Shown in pieces: positions 28,608-37,689 of a stretch of 64,000 bases of DNA; the first letter of the stretch is position 1, and every line of letters begins with the position of its first letter. Made by a program: the position numbers and the translations under genes. Under the pieces are notes generated by a model that was not told the origin of the DNA, searched no databases, and saw only the letters and a list, made by a program, of their open reading frames with translations. Origin of the DNA: Spirosoma endbachense (GTDB lineage Bacteria; Bacteroidota; Bacteroidia; Cytophagales; Spirosomataceae); contig NZ_CP045997.1 of NCBI RefSeq assembly GCF_010233585.1, positions 558,001-622,000 on the forward strand, read 5' to 3'.

Positions 28608-29743
28608 CGAGATCCAAAAACTGGTTCGACGCGCACGACTGGGATCGTGTCCAGCGCGACATTTACACCACGACTGCGCGACAGGTGGAACAGGCGCTGG
28701 GAAACTCCCGGCGGTCGCTTGACGATTTAAAAGCATTGCTATCACCAGCAGCCCAGGCTTATCTGGAACCGATGGCCCAGCTCAGCCATCAGCTGACACA
28801 GAAACGATTCGGCAAAACGATTCAGTTGTATGCTCCGCTTTACCTCTCGAACGAGTGCCAGAACATTTGTACGTACTGCGCCTTTAGCCTGGATAACAAA
28901 ATTCGACGTAAAACACTGACTGATAGCGAAATAACCCAGGAAGCGCAGGCATTAAAGCAATTCGGATACGACCATATCCTGCTGGTTACCGGTGAAGCCA
29001 ATCAGACCGTCGGGCTGCCATACCTGAAAAACGCGATTCGCCTGCTGCAACCCTACTTCGCCCATATTTCGATGGAAGTACAACCACTCGACCAGCCGGA
29101 TTATGAAGAGTTGATAGCCGAAGGGCTACATACGGTGCTGGTTTATCAGGAAACCTACCACCGCGATACGTACAGAAATCATCATCCGAAAGGGAAAAAA
29201 TCAAATTTTCAGTACCGGCTCGATACCCCCGACCGGCTGGGGAAAGCGGGTGTGCATAAAATTGGGCTGGGCGCTTTACTTGGCCTGGAGGACTGGCGAA
29301 CCGATAGTTTTTTTACGGGGGCTCACCTGCATTATCTCGAACGCACTTACTGGCAAACCCGGTATAGCCTCTCATTTCCGCGCCTTCGCCCCATCGACCT
29401 GATGCAAAACGACACCATTACGTCCAGATCATTCGAGCGGTGCATGACCGACCGCGATCTGGTTCAATTGATCTGTGCGTACCGGCTCGTTAACGAAGAG
29501 GTTGAGCTGTCGCTGTCGACCCGCGAAACGCCCCGCTTCCGCGATCATGTGCTAAAACTGGGTATCACCAGCTTAAGCGCAGGGTCAAAGACAAATCCGG
29601 GCGGGTATTCCGTCGAGCCGGAATCGCTCGAACAGTTTACGATTTCCGATGAGCGTAGCCCGGCCGACATGGTCGATGTGATTCGACGGCAGGGCTATGA
29701 ACCCGTTTGGAAAGACTGGGACAAACTATTGACAAGCCGATGA
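28604..29743 (+). CDS. thiH: 2-iminoacetate synthase ThiH
   Basis: A 379-residue radical-SAM tyrosine lyase that supplies dehydroglycine to ThiG. The cluster motif CQNICTYC (CX3CX2C) lies near residues 86-93, followed by [10 protein letters not shown], with the LLVTGEA and [10 protein letters not shown] segments conserved in ThiH. This oxygen-sensitive route replaces glycine oxidase ThiO. It overlaps thiG and the next gene by four bases each. Confidence 0.96.
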   Translation: MTRSKNWFDAHDWDRVQRDIYTTTARQVEQALGNSRRSLDDLKALLSPAAQAYLEPMAQLSHQLTQKRFGKTIQLYAPLYLSNECQNICTYCAFSLDNKIRRKTLTDSEITQEAQALKQFGYDHILLVTGEANQTVGLPYLKNAIRLLQPYFAHISMEVQPLDQPDYEELIAEGLHTVLVYQETYHRDTYRNHHPKGKKSNFQYRLDTPDRLGKAGVHKIGLGALLGLEDWRTDSFFTGAHLHYLERTYWQTRYSLSFPRLRPIDLMQNDTITSRSFERCMTDRDLVQLICAYRLVNEEVELSLSTRETPRFRDHVLKLGITSLSAGSKTNPGGYSVEPESLEQFTISDERSPADMVDVIRRQGYEPVWKDWDKLLTSR

Positions 29744-30834
29744 CTGATCAGGAGTTAAACCGCTATAACCGTCATATCCGATTACCTGAAATCGGGCTGG
29801 CTGGCCAGAATAGCCTCAGGCAGGCCCGTGTTGTCGTTGTTGGCGCCGGTGGCCTGGGCTGCCCGGTAGGTCAGTATCTAACGGCGGCCGGAGTTGGTAC
29901 GCTGGGCCTAATCGATGGCGATATGGTCGAAGAAAGCAACCTGCAACGGCAAGTGCTTTTTTCGCCGGAACACATCGGCCAGCCCAAAGCCGAGGTCGCA
30001 GCAGCACTTCTTGCCCGACAAAATCCATACATCCGGGTGGTAGCCCATCCGGTTTTCCTGGATGCAGCCAATGCCTTATCGATTTTGGAAGACTATGATA
30101 TTATTGTCGATGGCTCGGATAATTTTTCGACCCGTTATCTGGTCAATGACGCCTGTGTGTTGCTCAATAAGCCCCTGATTTTCGGTTCTATTTACAAATT
30201 CGAGGGTCAGGTTAGCGTATTTAATCACAAAGAAGGACCAACCTATCGCTGTCTGTATCCTGAACCCAGCGAGCTGGAAGCCTGCGCCGACGTTGGTGTA
30301 CTGGGTGTTCTGCCGGGCTTAATGGGTTGCCTGATGACCAACGAAGTGATTAAACTCATCACGGGCATTGGCGACCTGCTTAGTGGCAAATTATTGATAG
30401 TCAATGCGCTGACCCTCTCCTTCGAGACGTTCTCGTTTACTACCAATCCGCTCAATAAAGCCATTCGCACCCTGCCGAAGCCGGCTCCTGTCTGTGCCGA
30501 TACCCTTCCCCAACTAACGGCAGCAGCACTAATGGACTGGCTCGAACGAGTGGATAAGCCTCTACTGCTTGATGTTCGGGAACCGCATGAATACGAACGG
30601 GAAAATCTGGGGGGGACACTGCTCCCGGTATCGGCCTTGCTACAACATCCCGAACGTGTGCCCACCGACCGACCCGTTGTCATTCATTGCCAATCGGGAG
30701 GAAGGAGCCAAAAAGCCGTTGCGTTTCTCCAGCAACTGGGTTTTCGGAATGTGTATAATCTGACGGGTGGACTAAATGCGTTTAGTCAGCTAAGCCTGCG
30801 TCGCCAGACCGGCAACCCACAAACCACTGGTTAA
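29740..30834 (+). CDS. thiF: ThiF/MoeB-type adenylyltransferase with C-terminal rhodanese domain
   Basis: A 364-residue E1-like enzyme that should adenylate the ThiS C-terminus, fused to a rhodanese domain that can deliver sulfur. The start ATG at 29740 overlaps thiH by four bases and gives [20 protein letters not shown]. The ATP-binding GAGGLGCPVGQY is near residues 35-46. The rhodanese loop HCQSGGRSQKA carries the active Cys near the end. The paired CxxC zinc motifs of E. coli MoeB are not intact: a lone Cys occurs in TYRCLYP and in APVCADT. It could also serve MoaD in molybdopterin synthesis, as no second copy is visible here. Confidence 0.9.
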   Translation: MTDQELNRYNRHIRLPEIGLAGQNSLRQARVVVVGAGGLGCPVGQYLTAAGVGTLGLIDGDMVEESNLQRQVLFSPEHIGQPKAEVAAALLARQNPYIRVVAHPVFLDAANALSILEDYDIIVDGSDNFSTRYLVNDACVLLNKPLIFGSIYKFEGQVSVFNHKEGPTYRCLYPEPSELEACADVGVLGVLPGLMGCLMTNEVIKLITGIGDLLSGKLLIVNALTLSFETFSFTTNPLNKAIRTLPKPAPVCADTLPQLTAAALMDWLERVDKPLLLDVREPHEYERENLGGTLLPVSALLQHPERVPTDRPVVIHCQSGGRSQKAVAFLQQLGFRNVYNLTGGLNAFSQLSLRRQTGNPQTTG

Positions 30835-30856
30835 TCCTCCATTTTTCAATTAGCTA

Positions 30857-30890
30857 CTTTTCTAACGCGAAAAGAGCCGCGTTAGAAAAG
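30857..30890. terminator. Bidirectional hairpin at the end of the thi operon
   Basis: A 13-base perfect stem (CTTTTCTAACGCG at 30857-30869 with CGCGTTAGAAAAG at 30878-30890) with an 8-base loop lies between two convergent genes. The right arm includes the stop codon of the TenI-like gene. Confidence 0.75.
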
Positions 30891-31502
30891 CAGTGCGGTC
30901 TGGATGCATTCGAATCCAGCGATCGGATCGGTACGCTGCCACAAGGCCCCCATCAGGGCGGCACCGTCGAATCCGGCCTGTTTTACCAGGGCCACGTTGT
31001 TTTCATCAATCCCGCCCAGACCGATTAACAGCGGCAGGTTGTCGGATTCCTCCCGAATTGTTTTTAGCTGTTGAGCTACCGTGTCCAGACTGGCTGATGG
31101 CCCATAGCCGGGCTTGCTGATGCTGGGGAAAATGGGACTATAAAAGACCAGTTCTACCTGTCCGGCCAGCAACGGCCATTCCTGCAGGTTATGAATACTA
31201 GTTGAAAAGGGCTGCTGCCGCTGTGCCTGTGTACTGTATTCGTCTGACTGAAAAAACTGCCGATTCGATTCTTTCAGATGCCAGCGAAACGGCGCAGGAA
31301 CAGCAGGAGCGTTATCGCCCGCGAGTAAGACCGCAGACTGCCAGACAGCCGGAAATAAGGAATTCATGGCTTCGGCAAACGGAAACGTTCGCCAGTATAA
31401 AAAGTCAAGGCCTTTGTCAAACAGACCCGTAAGTGTTGGGATGTGCTGGCTTTGAGGACTATCGTCGGTTATACCGATGAGCAGGAAGGGTTTGGAAGAC
31501 AT
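30882..31502 (-). CDS. TenI/ThiE-like protein (thiamine phosphate synthase paralogue)
   Basis: A 206-residue TIM-barrel protein related to ThiE and TenI. The phosphate-binding LIGLGGIDENN and the VFYSPIFPSISKPGYGPSAS loop are recognisable. The N-terminal pyrimidine-binding part of ThiE is strongly altered, so synthase activity is doubtful; TenI proteins instead isomerise the thiazole product. It converges on the thi operon and is not under the riboswitch. A role in thiazole tautomer conversion is the best guess. Confidence 0.75.
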   Translation of the reverse strand: MSSKPFLLIGITDDSPQSQHIPTLTGLFDKGLDFLYWRTFPFAEAMNSLFPAVWQSAVLLAGDNAPAVPAPFRWHLKESNRQFFQSDEYSTQAQRQQPFSTSIHNLQEWPLLAGQVELVFYSPIFPSISKPGYGPSASLDTVAQQLKTIREESDNLPLLIGLGGIDENNVALVKQAGFDGAALMGALWQRTDPIAGFECIQTALLF

Positions 31503-31550
31503 TAAGCGAAATTAAGTGTTTAGAAGCCAATCTACCTAATCTGTCATTTT

Positions 31551-31760
31551 TTACGGGTCTAATTCGCGCAGATCTGAGACCTGGTGCGGTAGCCGGGCAA
31601 AGCCGCCAGTTTTCGGATTATCTCCACCGCTTTTAAAGCCAGGTCCACCTTCTGTATAGTCGCTCCGATAGTCTCTTTTCAGCTGTATTAGTTTTGATTC
31701 GTCAACGGGAAATAGACACTGAAAGTCTTCCTCTATCACTGACTCAGACGACTCAATCAT
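31551..31760 (-). CDS. Hypothetical small protein
   Basis: A 69-residue ORF from ATG at 31758-31760 in otherwise gene-free DNA, not in the shadow of another gene. The sequence is acidic at the start (ESVIEEDFQCLFPVDESK), with a Gly/Pro-rich middle (GGPGFKSGGDNPKTGG). I do not recognise it. No signal peptide or membrane segment is seen. Confidence 0.45.
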   Translation of the reverse strand: MIESSESVIEEDFQCLFPVDESKLIQLKRDYRSDYTEGGPGFKSGGDNPKTGGFARLPHQVSDLRELDP

Positions 31761-31818
31761 CGTAAAACAGAACCTAACTTTTCACTTGTTCACTGACACA
31801 ATAATTTCTCATTCAATC

Positions 31819-32364
31819 ATGAAAACTTTACGCGTAGTAGCAATCCTGGCCATCTCTAGTATCTTCGGTTTAACTTCATGCAGCAAAAAGGGTGACGATG
31901 TAGTGCCTGCTTCAACGCAAACCACCCCGACAACATCGACCACTCCCTCAACCACCACTACACCAGGCCAGTCGACTACTCAAACCACATCGGGTTTCTC
32001 TACGAAAGTCGACGGCAAGGATTTTATTCCTGACCTGGTTTATGCCAAAGTAGTTGCCCCCGGCAACGATGGTTACTACGCAATCTATGGCCTCGACAGC
32101 AAAACCAGCGATGTGGTTATGATTGCCCTGCCCTATTCGGCCCTGGTCGGCACCCATAAATTAAGCTACGTAAATTTCGGTGTGCTTTCTCTGGGCAATG
32201 GCTCGGATTCATTCTCGACTCGGGTGCAACCCGGTGATGGCACCGTTACGATAACCAAAATGACCACGACTGACGTTGAAGGCACATTCTCCTTTACAGC
32301 CTATAGTGACAAAGGCGTAAAGCGTACAATTACCGAAGGCAAGTTCAATGTGCCATTCAAATAA
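31819..32364 (+). CDS. Hypothetical lipoprotein with Thr-rich linker
   Basis: A 181-residue lipoprotein. The ATG at 31819 gives a signal peptide ending in the lipobox LTSC (residues 18-21). A Thr/Ser/Pro-rich linker (about residues 35-60) leads to a compact domain that opens GFSTKVDGKDFIPDLVYAKV and looks beta-rich. Such DUF6252-like lipoproteins are common in Bacteroidota but have no known role. A terminator follows 26 bases downstream. Confidence 0.75.
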   Translation: MKTLRVVAILAISSIFGLTSCSKKGDDVVPASTQTTPTTSTTPSTTTTPGQSTTQTTSGFSTKVDGKDFIPDLVYAKVVAPGNDGYYAIYGLDSKTSDVVMIALPYSALVGTHKLSYVNFGVLSLGNGSDSFSTRVQPGDGTVTITKMTTTDVEGTFSFTAYSDKGVKRTITEGKFNVPFK

Positions 32365-32389
32365 CCGAATACATTAAATAAGAATCATG

Positions 32390-32421
32390 ACGGTCAGCTC
32401 CTTCGAAGCTGACCGTTTTTT
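32390..32421 (+). terminator. Rho-independent terminator after the lipoprotein gene
   Basis: ACGGTCAGCT and AGCTGACCGT form a 10-base stem around a 7-base loop, followed by TTTTT. Confidence 0.85.
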
Positions 32422-32513
32422 GTTGGCAACTACCTGTGTAATCAATGGATTTCACCACCCATCAGGAATGCATGAACAGGGATAACCCCGTCTATATCTT
32501 GAGTCTGGATTAT

Positions 32514-32547
32514 AAAAAAAGCCCCGCCAAGTTTCCTCGGCGGGGCT
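32514..32547 (-). terminator. Rho-independent terminator of dnaK
   Basis: On the minus strand AGCCCCGCC/GGCGGGGCT forms the stem with a 10-base loop and is followed by a run of T (AAAAAAA on the plus strand at 32514-32520). It lies 18 bases after the dnaK stop codon. Confidence 0.88.
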
Positions 32548-32564
32548 AGCTACTTTATGCTTTC

Positions 32565-34490
32565 TTACTTCACTTCTTCATATGGAACATCCGAAACGTT
32601 GTCGCCGGTTGGCTGTCCCTGATTTCCAGGGTTGGCGTTTCCACCGTCGAAACCAGCACCGTCCGTTGGACCTCCGGCGCCGTTAGTGGCGTTGTAGAGA
32701 TCGGTCGAAGCGGTAGACCAGGCTGCGTTCAGTTTCTCCAGAGCCGCATCGATAGCCGCTAAGTCGCGGGAACCGTGCGCCGTACGGAGTTGGGCAAGCG
32801 CTTCTTCAATAGCCGTTTTATTCGGTGGAGTCAGCTTATCACCGTACTCTTTCAGTTGTTTCTCGGTTTGGAACACCATCGAATCGGCCTGATTGACTTT
32901 CTCGATCGTTTCGCGCTCCAGTTTGTCGGCGGCTTCATTGGCTTTGGCTTCTTCACGCATCCGGTTGATTTCAGCATCGGTCAGACCGCTCGAAGCTTCA
33001 ATCCGGATTTTCTGTTCTTTGCCCGTACCTTTATCTTTAGCCGTTACGTGTAGAATACCATTCGCATCGACATCGAAGGTTACTTCAATTTGAGGGACGC
33101 CCCGCGGTGCCGGTGGAATATCGGACAGGATAAACCGGCCTAACTGACGGTTCTGAGCCGCCATTGGCCGCTCACCCTGTAACACGTTGATCTCTACGCT
33201 CGGCTGGTTATCCGAAGCGGTCGAGTAAACTTCTACTTTCTTGCTCGGAATGGTCGTGTTGGCATCGACCATTTTGGTAAATACACCGCCCATTGTTTCG
33301 ATACCCAGCGAGAGCGGGATAACGTCGAGCAGCAACACGTCTTTCACTTCACCGGTCAACACACCGCCCTGAATAGCAGCACCAATGGCTACGGCTTCGT
33401 CGGGGTTAACGGCTTTCGATGGCTTGCGACCAAACAATTTTTCTACTTCTTCCTGCACTTTCGGAATCCGGGTCGAACCACCCACCAGAATGACTTCGTC
33501 AATCTGACTAGCCGATAACGACGCATTTTTCAGTGCGCGACGGCAAGGTTCCAGGCTCCGCTGAATCAGCGAATCAGCTAATTGCTCAAATTTAGCCCGG
33601 CTCAATGTTCGCACCAGGTGTTTCGGAATACCGTTCACCGGCATGATGTAGGGCAGGTTGATTTCGGTCGAATTCGAACTCGACAGTTCAACTTTTGCTT
33701 TTTCAGCGGCTTCTTTCAGGCGTTGCAGGGCCATTGGGTCCAGACGCAGATCGATCGCTTCGTCTTTCTTAAACTCATCAGCGAGCCAGTCGATGATAAC
33801 CTGATCGAAGTCATCACCACCGAGGTGGGTATCACCATCGGTCGATTTCACTTCAAATACACCATCGCCGAGTTCGAGGATCGAGATATCGAACGTACCA
33901 CCACCCAGGTCAAATACGGCGATTTTCTGATCGTGATTCGTTTTGTCCAGACCGTAGGCCAGTGCAGCCGCAGTCGGTTCATTGATGATCCGTTTAACAT
34001 CGAGACCGGCGATCTGACCAGCTTCTTTAGTGGCCTGACGTTCGGCATCGTTAAAGTAAGCTGGTACCGTGATAACGGCTTCAGTCACCGTTTGACCAAG
34101 GTAATCTTCGGCAGTCTGCTTCATTTTCTGAAGGATCAGTGCCGAAATTTCCTGTGGTGTATATAGACGATCGCCAATGCGGACACGTGGTGTTGCGTTG
34201 GGGCCGTTTTCAACGTCATAGGCGACGTTTTTAATTTCGTTGGTTACCTCAGCATAGCGTTTACCCATGAAACGCTTAATCGAGGAAATCGTATTCTTCG
34301 GGTTGGTGATGGCCTGGCGTTTGGCCGGTGCGCCGACTTTCCGCTCGCCGTTGCCGTTGTCCATAAACGCGACGACTGACGGTGTCGTGCGTGCTCCTTC
34401 TGAATTCGGGATCACGACCGGCTCGTTGCCTTCCATCACGGCCACACACGAGTTTGTGGTGCCTAAGTCAATACCAATAATCTTTCCCAT
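32565..34490 (-). CDS. dnaK: Hsp70 chaperone DnaK
   Basis: A 641-residue cytoplasmic chaperone. It opens [21 protein letters not shown], the ATPase signature. Further signatures are [14 protein letters not shown] and [11 protein letters not shown], and the substrate-binding domain follows the conserved linker [13 protein letters not shown]. The C-terminus is the usual Gly/Asn-rich lid end with a final EEVK-type tail. The ATG at 34488-34490 is correct for the family; the longer ORF adds 20 residues without homology. It is monocistronic: no dnaJ or grpE beside it, and terminators on both sides. A dyad upstream may be its heat-shock control site. Confidence 0.98.
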   Translation of the reverse strand: MGKIIGIDLGTTNSCVAVMEGNEPVVIPNSEGARTTPSVVAFMDNGNGERKVGAPAKRQAITNPKNTISSIKRFMGKRYAEVTNEIKNVAYDVENGPNATPRVRIGDRLYTPQEISALILQKMKQTAEDYLGQTVTEAVITVPAYFNDAERQATKEAGQIAGLDVKRIINEPTAAALAYGLDKTNHDQKIAVFDLGGGTFDISILELGDGVFEVKSTDGDTHLGGDDFDQVIIDWLADEFKKDEAIDLRLDPMALQRLKEAAEKAKVELSSSNSTEINLPYIMPVNGIPKHLVRTLSRAKFEQLADSLIQRSLEPCRRALKNASLSASQIDEVILVGGSTRIPKVQEEVEKLFGRKPSKAVNPDEAVAIGAAIQGGVLTGEVKDVLLLDVIPLSLGIETMGGVFTKMVDANTTIPSKKVEVYSTASDNQPSVEINVLQGERPMAAQNRQLGRFILSDIPPAPRGVPQIEVTFDVDANGILHVTAKDKGTGKEQKIRIEASSGLTDAEINRMREEAKANEAADKLERETIEKVNQADSMVFQTEKQLKEYGDKLTPPNKTAIEEALAQLRTAHGSRDLAAIDAALEKLNAAWSTASTDLYNATNGAGGPTDGAGFDGGNANPGNQGQPTGDNVSDVPYEEVK

Positions 34491-34522
34491 AACTGGTTTA
34501 GTTTCTTTAGTTGGCTGTGTAT

Positions 34523-34598
34523 AATCTGACAGACATATCCTATCTATCAATACAAATGCCAGCCAAGAAAATTGTTTGATTTGCTGTCAGATTGGCAG
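34523..34598. promoter_or_regulatory. Dyad repeats in the dnaK upstream region
   Basis: AATCTGACAG (34523-34532) and CTGTCAGATT (34584-34593) are exact inverted copies 51 bases apart. The second is part of an interrupted palindrome CTGTCAGATTGGCAG (34584-34598; CTGnCA-N3-TGnCAG). They lie 33-108 bases upstream of the dnaK start, where a heat-shock operator or activator site would be expected. The regulator is unknown. Confidence 0.5.
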
Positions 34599-34759
34599 AA
34601 TAAAGTAGTTAACTGGGCCAGAATGTCGCGCAAAAGTCGCCCGCACCAAAAAAATGTGGCAGTCCGGCAGAGCCATGCCGATGTTGGTTGTCCAGTACCC
34701 TTTTGCTTCATTACAAGTGAACCAATTGTCAAGCTGGTTTCTTCAGTCCATACAATACA

Positions 34760-34809
34760 GACTGCCGTCGTACTAGCCCGTTGAAAACCGGACTAGTACG
34801 ACGGCAGTC
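34760..34809. terminator. 17-bp hairpin terminator after the DUF937 gene
   Basis: GACTGCCGTCGTACTAG (34760-34776) pairs exactly with CTAGTACGACGGCAGTC (34793-34809) around a 16-base loop. It sits 17 bases after the DUF937 gene stop. There is no strong T-tract. Confidence 0.72.
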
Positions 34810-34826
34810 GTTACACTACATGTTAA

Positions 34827-35357
34827 TTATTTACCAAAAAGGCCGCCCAGCATTCCGCCGAGCCCACCGCCCTGTTGACCAGCCACGCGTAACAGATCAT
34901 TCATATCGAGTTTGCCATCCGCCATTGCCGAACCGGCCATACCCATCCAATCAACACCCTGCTGACCCGTTGCAGCTCCCAGAATGGTATTGCCATCAAC
35001 ACTCGAATCGTTCGGATCAGATGCTTTGTGCATCAATTTGCTTAATACCATGGGCACAACAGCAGCCGCTACCGACATGGCAACCTGGGGCGAAATACCC
35101 AGCTTTTCCATCAGATTCTGCTCAACGTGATCCTGAACTCCCTGTGTTACGGGGCTTTGCTGAACGTTACCGCCGTTAACAACCATGCCGAGCAGGCTGC
35201 CCAGCCCACCACCCTGCGCCTGCTGCCCCAGTCCACTGAGAATGCTGCTGGCGACCGTTTGCATAACACTGTCGTTCTGGCTGTTAGGGATAGCCGGATT
35301 GTTGATAACTGCCTGACCCGATTGCTGCTGAACCAGATTCATTAATGTTTCTAACAT
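34827..35357 (-). CDS. DUF937 domain-containing protein
   Basis: A 176-residue protein of the DUF937/YidB-like group. The start MLETLMNLVQQQSGQAVINN and the repeated SGLGQQAQGGGLGSLLG and GGGLGGMLGGLFGK Gly/Leu/Gln-rich stretches are typical. It has no signal peptide and should be cytoplasmic. The family has no established role. It is divergent from the NuiA-like gene at 35480. Confidence 0.82.
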   Translation of the reverse strand: MLETLMNLVQQQSGQAVINNPAIPNSQNDSVMQTVASSILSGLGQQAQGGGLGSLLGMVVNGGNVQQSPVTQGVQDHVEQNLMEKLGISPQVAMSVAAAVVPMVLSKLMHKASDPNDSSVDGNTILGAATGQQGVDWMGMAGSAMADGKLDMNDLLRVAGQQGGGLGGMLGGLFGK

Positions 35358-35479
35358 GATTTTTACTGTTTTAGGATTAACGGGAATAGGTTCGATTACA
35401 CCCCGCGCTAAAATTAGCTAGATTCCGACTGACACTTGGAATTGAATCCGTTATTTTGCCGTGAACTAGCATACACCCT

Positions 35480-35920
35480 ATGACGAACGAAGACCCCAAA
35501 AGTAGCGGTCAGGCACCCGAAAAAATAAAATTAAACGATAGAATTAATAGGATGCTAACCGATTTGCTCTATCCCAGCGAATCAGACGAGCCCATTGAGT
35601 TCGTCCAGTGTTATCTTAACCAGCAGGAACCCCTAACTGTTAGTCAGATGAAGGACTGGCAGATGCTGCCACCCGGTGTGTATGTGGAAGAAGTGCCCGA
35701 AAATGACTTTTGGGAACCGGTCGTTACTGAACAGGACTGGTATGAAGGCGAAGAAAAAGCGCGGACTGAAAAATTCCGGCAATTGAAACAACTTCTGGAA
35801 ACTGAGTTGACCGGGCGGCAGGTTTTTCACGCAGGAGAAACTGAAATTGATGTTTTTCTCCTTGGTCGGCAGGCGGATGGCGAACGGGTCGGCATCAAAA
35901 CGAAACTGGTGCAGACATAA
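35480..35920 (+). CDS. NuiA-like nuclease inhibitor family protein
   Basis: A 146-residue acidic protein resembling the cyanobacterial nuclease A inhibitor NuiA. Matching parts are LLYPSESDEPIEFV, the QDWYEGEEKARTEKF helix, and the ending ETEIDVFLLGRQADGERVG-IKTK. NuiA binds and blocks a sugar-non-specific nuclease in Anabaena. Here there is no signal peptide and no nuclease gene in the window, so the target, if any, is elsewhere; the fold may serve another purpose. It is followed at once by a 32-bp hairpin. Confidence 0.78.
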   Translation: MTNEDPKSSGQAPEKIKLNDRINRMLTDLLYPSESDEPIEFVQCYLNQQEPLTVSQMKDWQMLPPGVYVEEVPENDFWEPVVTEQDWYEGEEKARTEKFRQLKQLLETELTGRQVFHAGETEIDVFLLGRQADGERVGIKTKLVQT

Positions 35921-35923
35921 TGC

Positions 35924-36004
35924 TAGTAAAAGGAGCGAGGAGTGAGTAGTAGGAGTGCTGACGCATAGTTATCTCCTATTACTCACTCCTCGCTCCTTTT
36001 ACTA
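35924..36004. terminator. Large bidirectional hairpin between nuiA-like gene and rplT
   Basis: Arms 35924-35955 and 35973-36004 are complementary over 32 bases with a single G-T mismatch (core AAAGGAGCGAGGAGTGAG). The loop is 17 bases. It lies between convergent genes. The purine-rich arm and its size suggest a repeat element reused as a terminator. Confidence 0.78.
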
Positions 36005-36013
36005 AAAGTCTGT

Positions 36014-36358
36014 TTACTTTACTTGTTCCACAACGGCGGCAAATGCTTCCGGGTGGTTCATGGCCAGATCGGCCAATACTTTACGGTTGAGTTCGATGCC
36101 TGATTTGTTCAGTGCACCCATCAGGGCTGAATACGATAGACCATTGATCCGGGCACCGGCATTGATCCGCTGAATCCAGAGGCCGCGGAAATCCCGTTTT
36201 TTGGCCTTACGGTCGCGATAAGCGTAGCCTAAACCTTTTTCAACGGCGTTTTTAGCAACCGTCCAAACATTTTTACGCCGACCGAAATAACCTTTGGCCA
36301 GCTTCATTACTTTTTTCCGACGCGCCCGTGAGGCAACGTGATTGACGGAACGTGGCAT
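36014..36358 (-). CDS. rplT: 50S ribosomal protein L20
   Basis: A 114-residue RNA-binding protein of the large subunit, needed early in assembly. It starts [20 protein letters not shown], and [30 protein letters not shown] and [12 protein letters not shown] are all family hallmarks. In other bacteria L20 represses its own operon by binding leader RNA. It follows rpmI after 129 bases on the same strand. Confidence 0.98.
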   Translation of the reverse strand: MPRSVNHVASRARRKKVMKLAKGYFGRRKNVWTVAKNAVEKGLGYAYRDRKAKKRDFRGLWIQRINAGARINGLSYSALMGALNKSGIELNRKVLADLAMNHPEAFAAVVEQVK

Positions 36359-36487
36359 AATAAATTGTGTTTTTTGACGACGGGCGGCAGGCTAGTCAGC
36401 AGTCATCAGATTGCGTACTGTCTACTCTTTAAGGCCTGGCATCGGGTGAAACGTGAAACCAAGACGCAACTGCGTCTTTTCTTTACC

Positions 36488-36682
36488 TTAGACGTTCAAC
36501 AGCGCTTTGATACGACGCTCATCGGCTGGGAATACCAGCGTGTCGTGTACCAGATTACGCTTTTGTTTGGTTGTCTTTTTTGTCAGAATATGACTGTGGA
36601 AGGCGTGCTTCCGCTTGATTTTTCCGGTGCCGGTCAGCTTGAAACGCTTCTTGGCGGCCGAATTGGTTTTTACTTTAGGCAT
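36488..36682 (-). CDS. rpmI: 50S ribosomal protein L35
   Basis: A 64-residue basic ribosomal protein. The ATG at 36680-36682 gives [20 protein letters not shown], the standard start; the longer ORF is an upstream extension. It pairs with rplT. A TATCTTTG box about 43 bases upstream and a strong hairpin before that separate it from infC. Confidence 0.97.
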   Translation of the reverse strand: MPKVKTNSAAKKRFKLTGTGKIKRKHAFHSHILTKKTTKQKRNLVHDTLVFPADERRIKALLNV

Positions 36683-36724
36683 TGCAGTAAACCGCTTTGT
36701 ATGGAAAATTAAGTAAACAGGCCG

Positions 36725-36732
36725 CAAAGATA
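36725..36732 (-). promoter_or_regulatory. Promoter -7 element for rpmI-rplT
   Basis: Minus-strand TATCTTTG, followed by C, is a perfect Bacteroidota TAnnTTTG(C) box, predicting a start near 36719 and a short leader of about 37 bases for rpmI. No clear -33 was found at the expected spacing. Confidence 0.6.
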
Positions 36733-36790
36733 CAAAAAAAATGATTACTGCCTTCGCTAAGCAAAGCACCAATCGTTAATTCTGAATGAA

Positions 36791-36850
36791 TGCAAAAAAC
36801 TAGTCAGGTCGACTTTAAGCGGTAAAGTCAACCTGACTAGTTTTTTTGCA
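36791..36850. terminator. Strong hairpin terminator between infC and rpmI
   Basis: ACTAGTCAGGTCGACTTTA (36799-36817) pairs with 36823-36841 with one mismatch around an AGCGG loop. A/T tracts on both sides provide a T-run in either direction. It should end the infC transcript before rpmI. Confidence 0.82.
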
Positions 36851-36953
36851 ACAGATTGATATGTGATCAGCGGAAAAGTAGGATGATAGTTACGGAGTCG
36901 CTCGAACCTGGGTTCGCGTCAACTGGCCTAAGCTCTCATCAGTCCATCCGCGA

Positions 36954-37511
36954 TCATTTTTTGGGAACAACTACTTTGGGGGCCAGGAACATACTCATCC
37001 GTTTGCCTTCGAGTTTGGGTTCTGCCTCTACCTTGCCGTAATCTTCAAGTCCCTTAGAAAAACGCTCCAATAGCTGGAAACCACGGTCTTTAAAAACAAT
37101 GGCCCGCCCAACGAATTGAACGTAGGCTTTCACTTTTGCGCCTTCTTTCAGGAAGTTGATGGCATGTTTGAGCTTAAACTCGAAATCATGATCGTCGGTA
37201 TTGGGACCGAATCGGATCTCCTTGATAACGACCTTGGTAGCGTTGGCTTTGATTTCTTTCTGCTTTTTCTTCTGCTCGTATTTGAACTTGGAGTAGTCAA
37301 CTATACGGCAGACGGGCGGCACAGCGTTGGGCGACACCTCGACAAGATCGAGGTTCTGCGCTTTGGCCATAGCCTGCGCCTTATTTATGTCGTAGATTCC
37401 CTGCTCTACATTTTCACCGACCACCCGCACCTCGCGGGCCAAAATGCGCTCATTAACTTTGTACGGTTCTTCAACCACACGACGAGGTGGTCTGCGCTGG
37501 GGTAATGCCAT
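36954..37511 (-). CDS. infC: Translation initiation factor IF-3
   Basis: A 185-residue initiation factor that binds the 30S subunit and checks start-codon pairing. The N-domain segment [22 protein letters not shown] and C-domain [19 protein letters not shown] and AYVQFVGRA are typical. The ATG at 37509-37511 is an ordinary start; the AUU start used for autoregulation in E. coli is not seen. Hairpins lie on both sides, so it may be its own unit. Confidence 0.97.
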   Translation of the reverse strand: MALPQRRPPRRVVEEPYKVNERILAREVRVVGENVEQGIYDINKAQAMAKAQNLDLVEVSPNAVPPVCRIVDYSKFKYEQKKKQKEIKANATKVVIKEIRFGPNTDDHDFEFKLKHAINFLKEGAKVKAYVQFVGRAIVFKDRGFQLLERFSKGLEDYGKVEAEPKLEGKRMSMFLAPKVVVPKK

Positions 37512-37622
37512 AGATTGTGTTTAGTGTAACTAATTTTTAAAATCGCTTGGATAACGTTCGTTGTTCTAAAAAGTTCGGGAAACTATCGAAAATACTGATT
37601 CTACGCAAGATTTAAACAACTT

Positions 37623-37685
37623 GCAGTCTTCAGTTTGCAGTAAGCTGCCGACTATTGTCCGTACAAACTGCCCACTGAAGACTGC
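37623..37685. terminator. Hairpin between thrS and infC
   Basis: GCAGTCTTCAGT (37623-37634) pairs with ACTGAAGACTGC (37674-37685), with a further AGT/ACT inside. It directly follows the thrS stop codon. With no T-tract it is a weak terminator or an RNA-processing site. Confidence 0.55.
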
Positions 37686-37689
37686 CCAC

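Larger units (their letters stand above)
34491..34826. other. dnaK leader and intergenic region
   Basis: About 336 bases with no gene. From left to right it holds the dnaK leader, the dyad repeats, a GC-containing stretch of no clear role, and the hairpin terminator that ends the DUF937 gene. Confidence 0.6.

Noticed and set aside
33582..34166. 194-residue forward ORF over dnaK
   Set aside because: Antisense shadow of dnaK; the length comes from the codon bias of the real gene.
35924..36004. Insertion-sequence or MITE remnant
   Set aside because: The palindrome is long, but no second copy is in the window and no target duplication is visible; a terminator is the simpler reading.
36856..37041. 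61-residue forward ORF near the end of infC
   Set aside because: Overlaps the infC 3' end on the other strand and shows no recognisable features.
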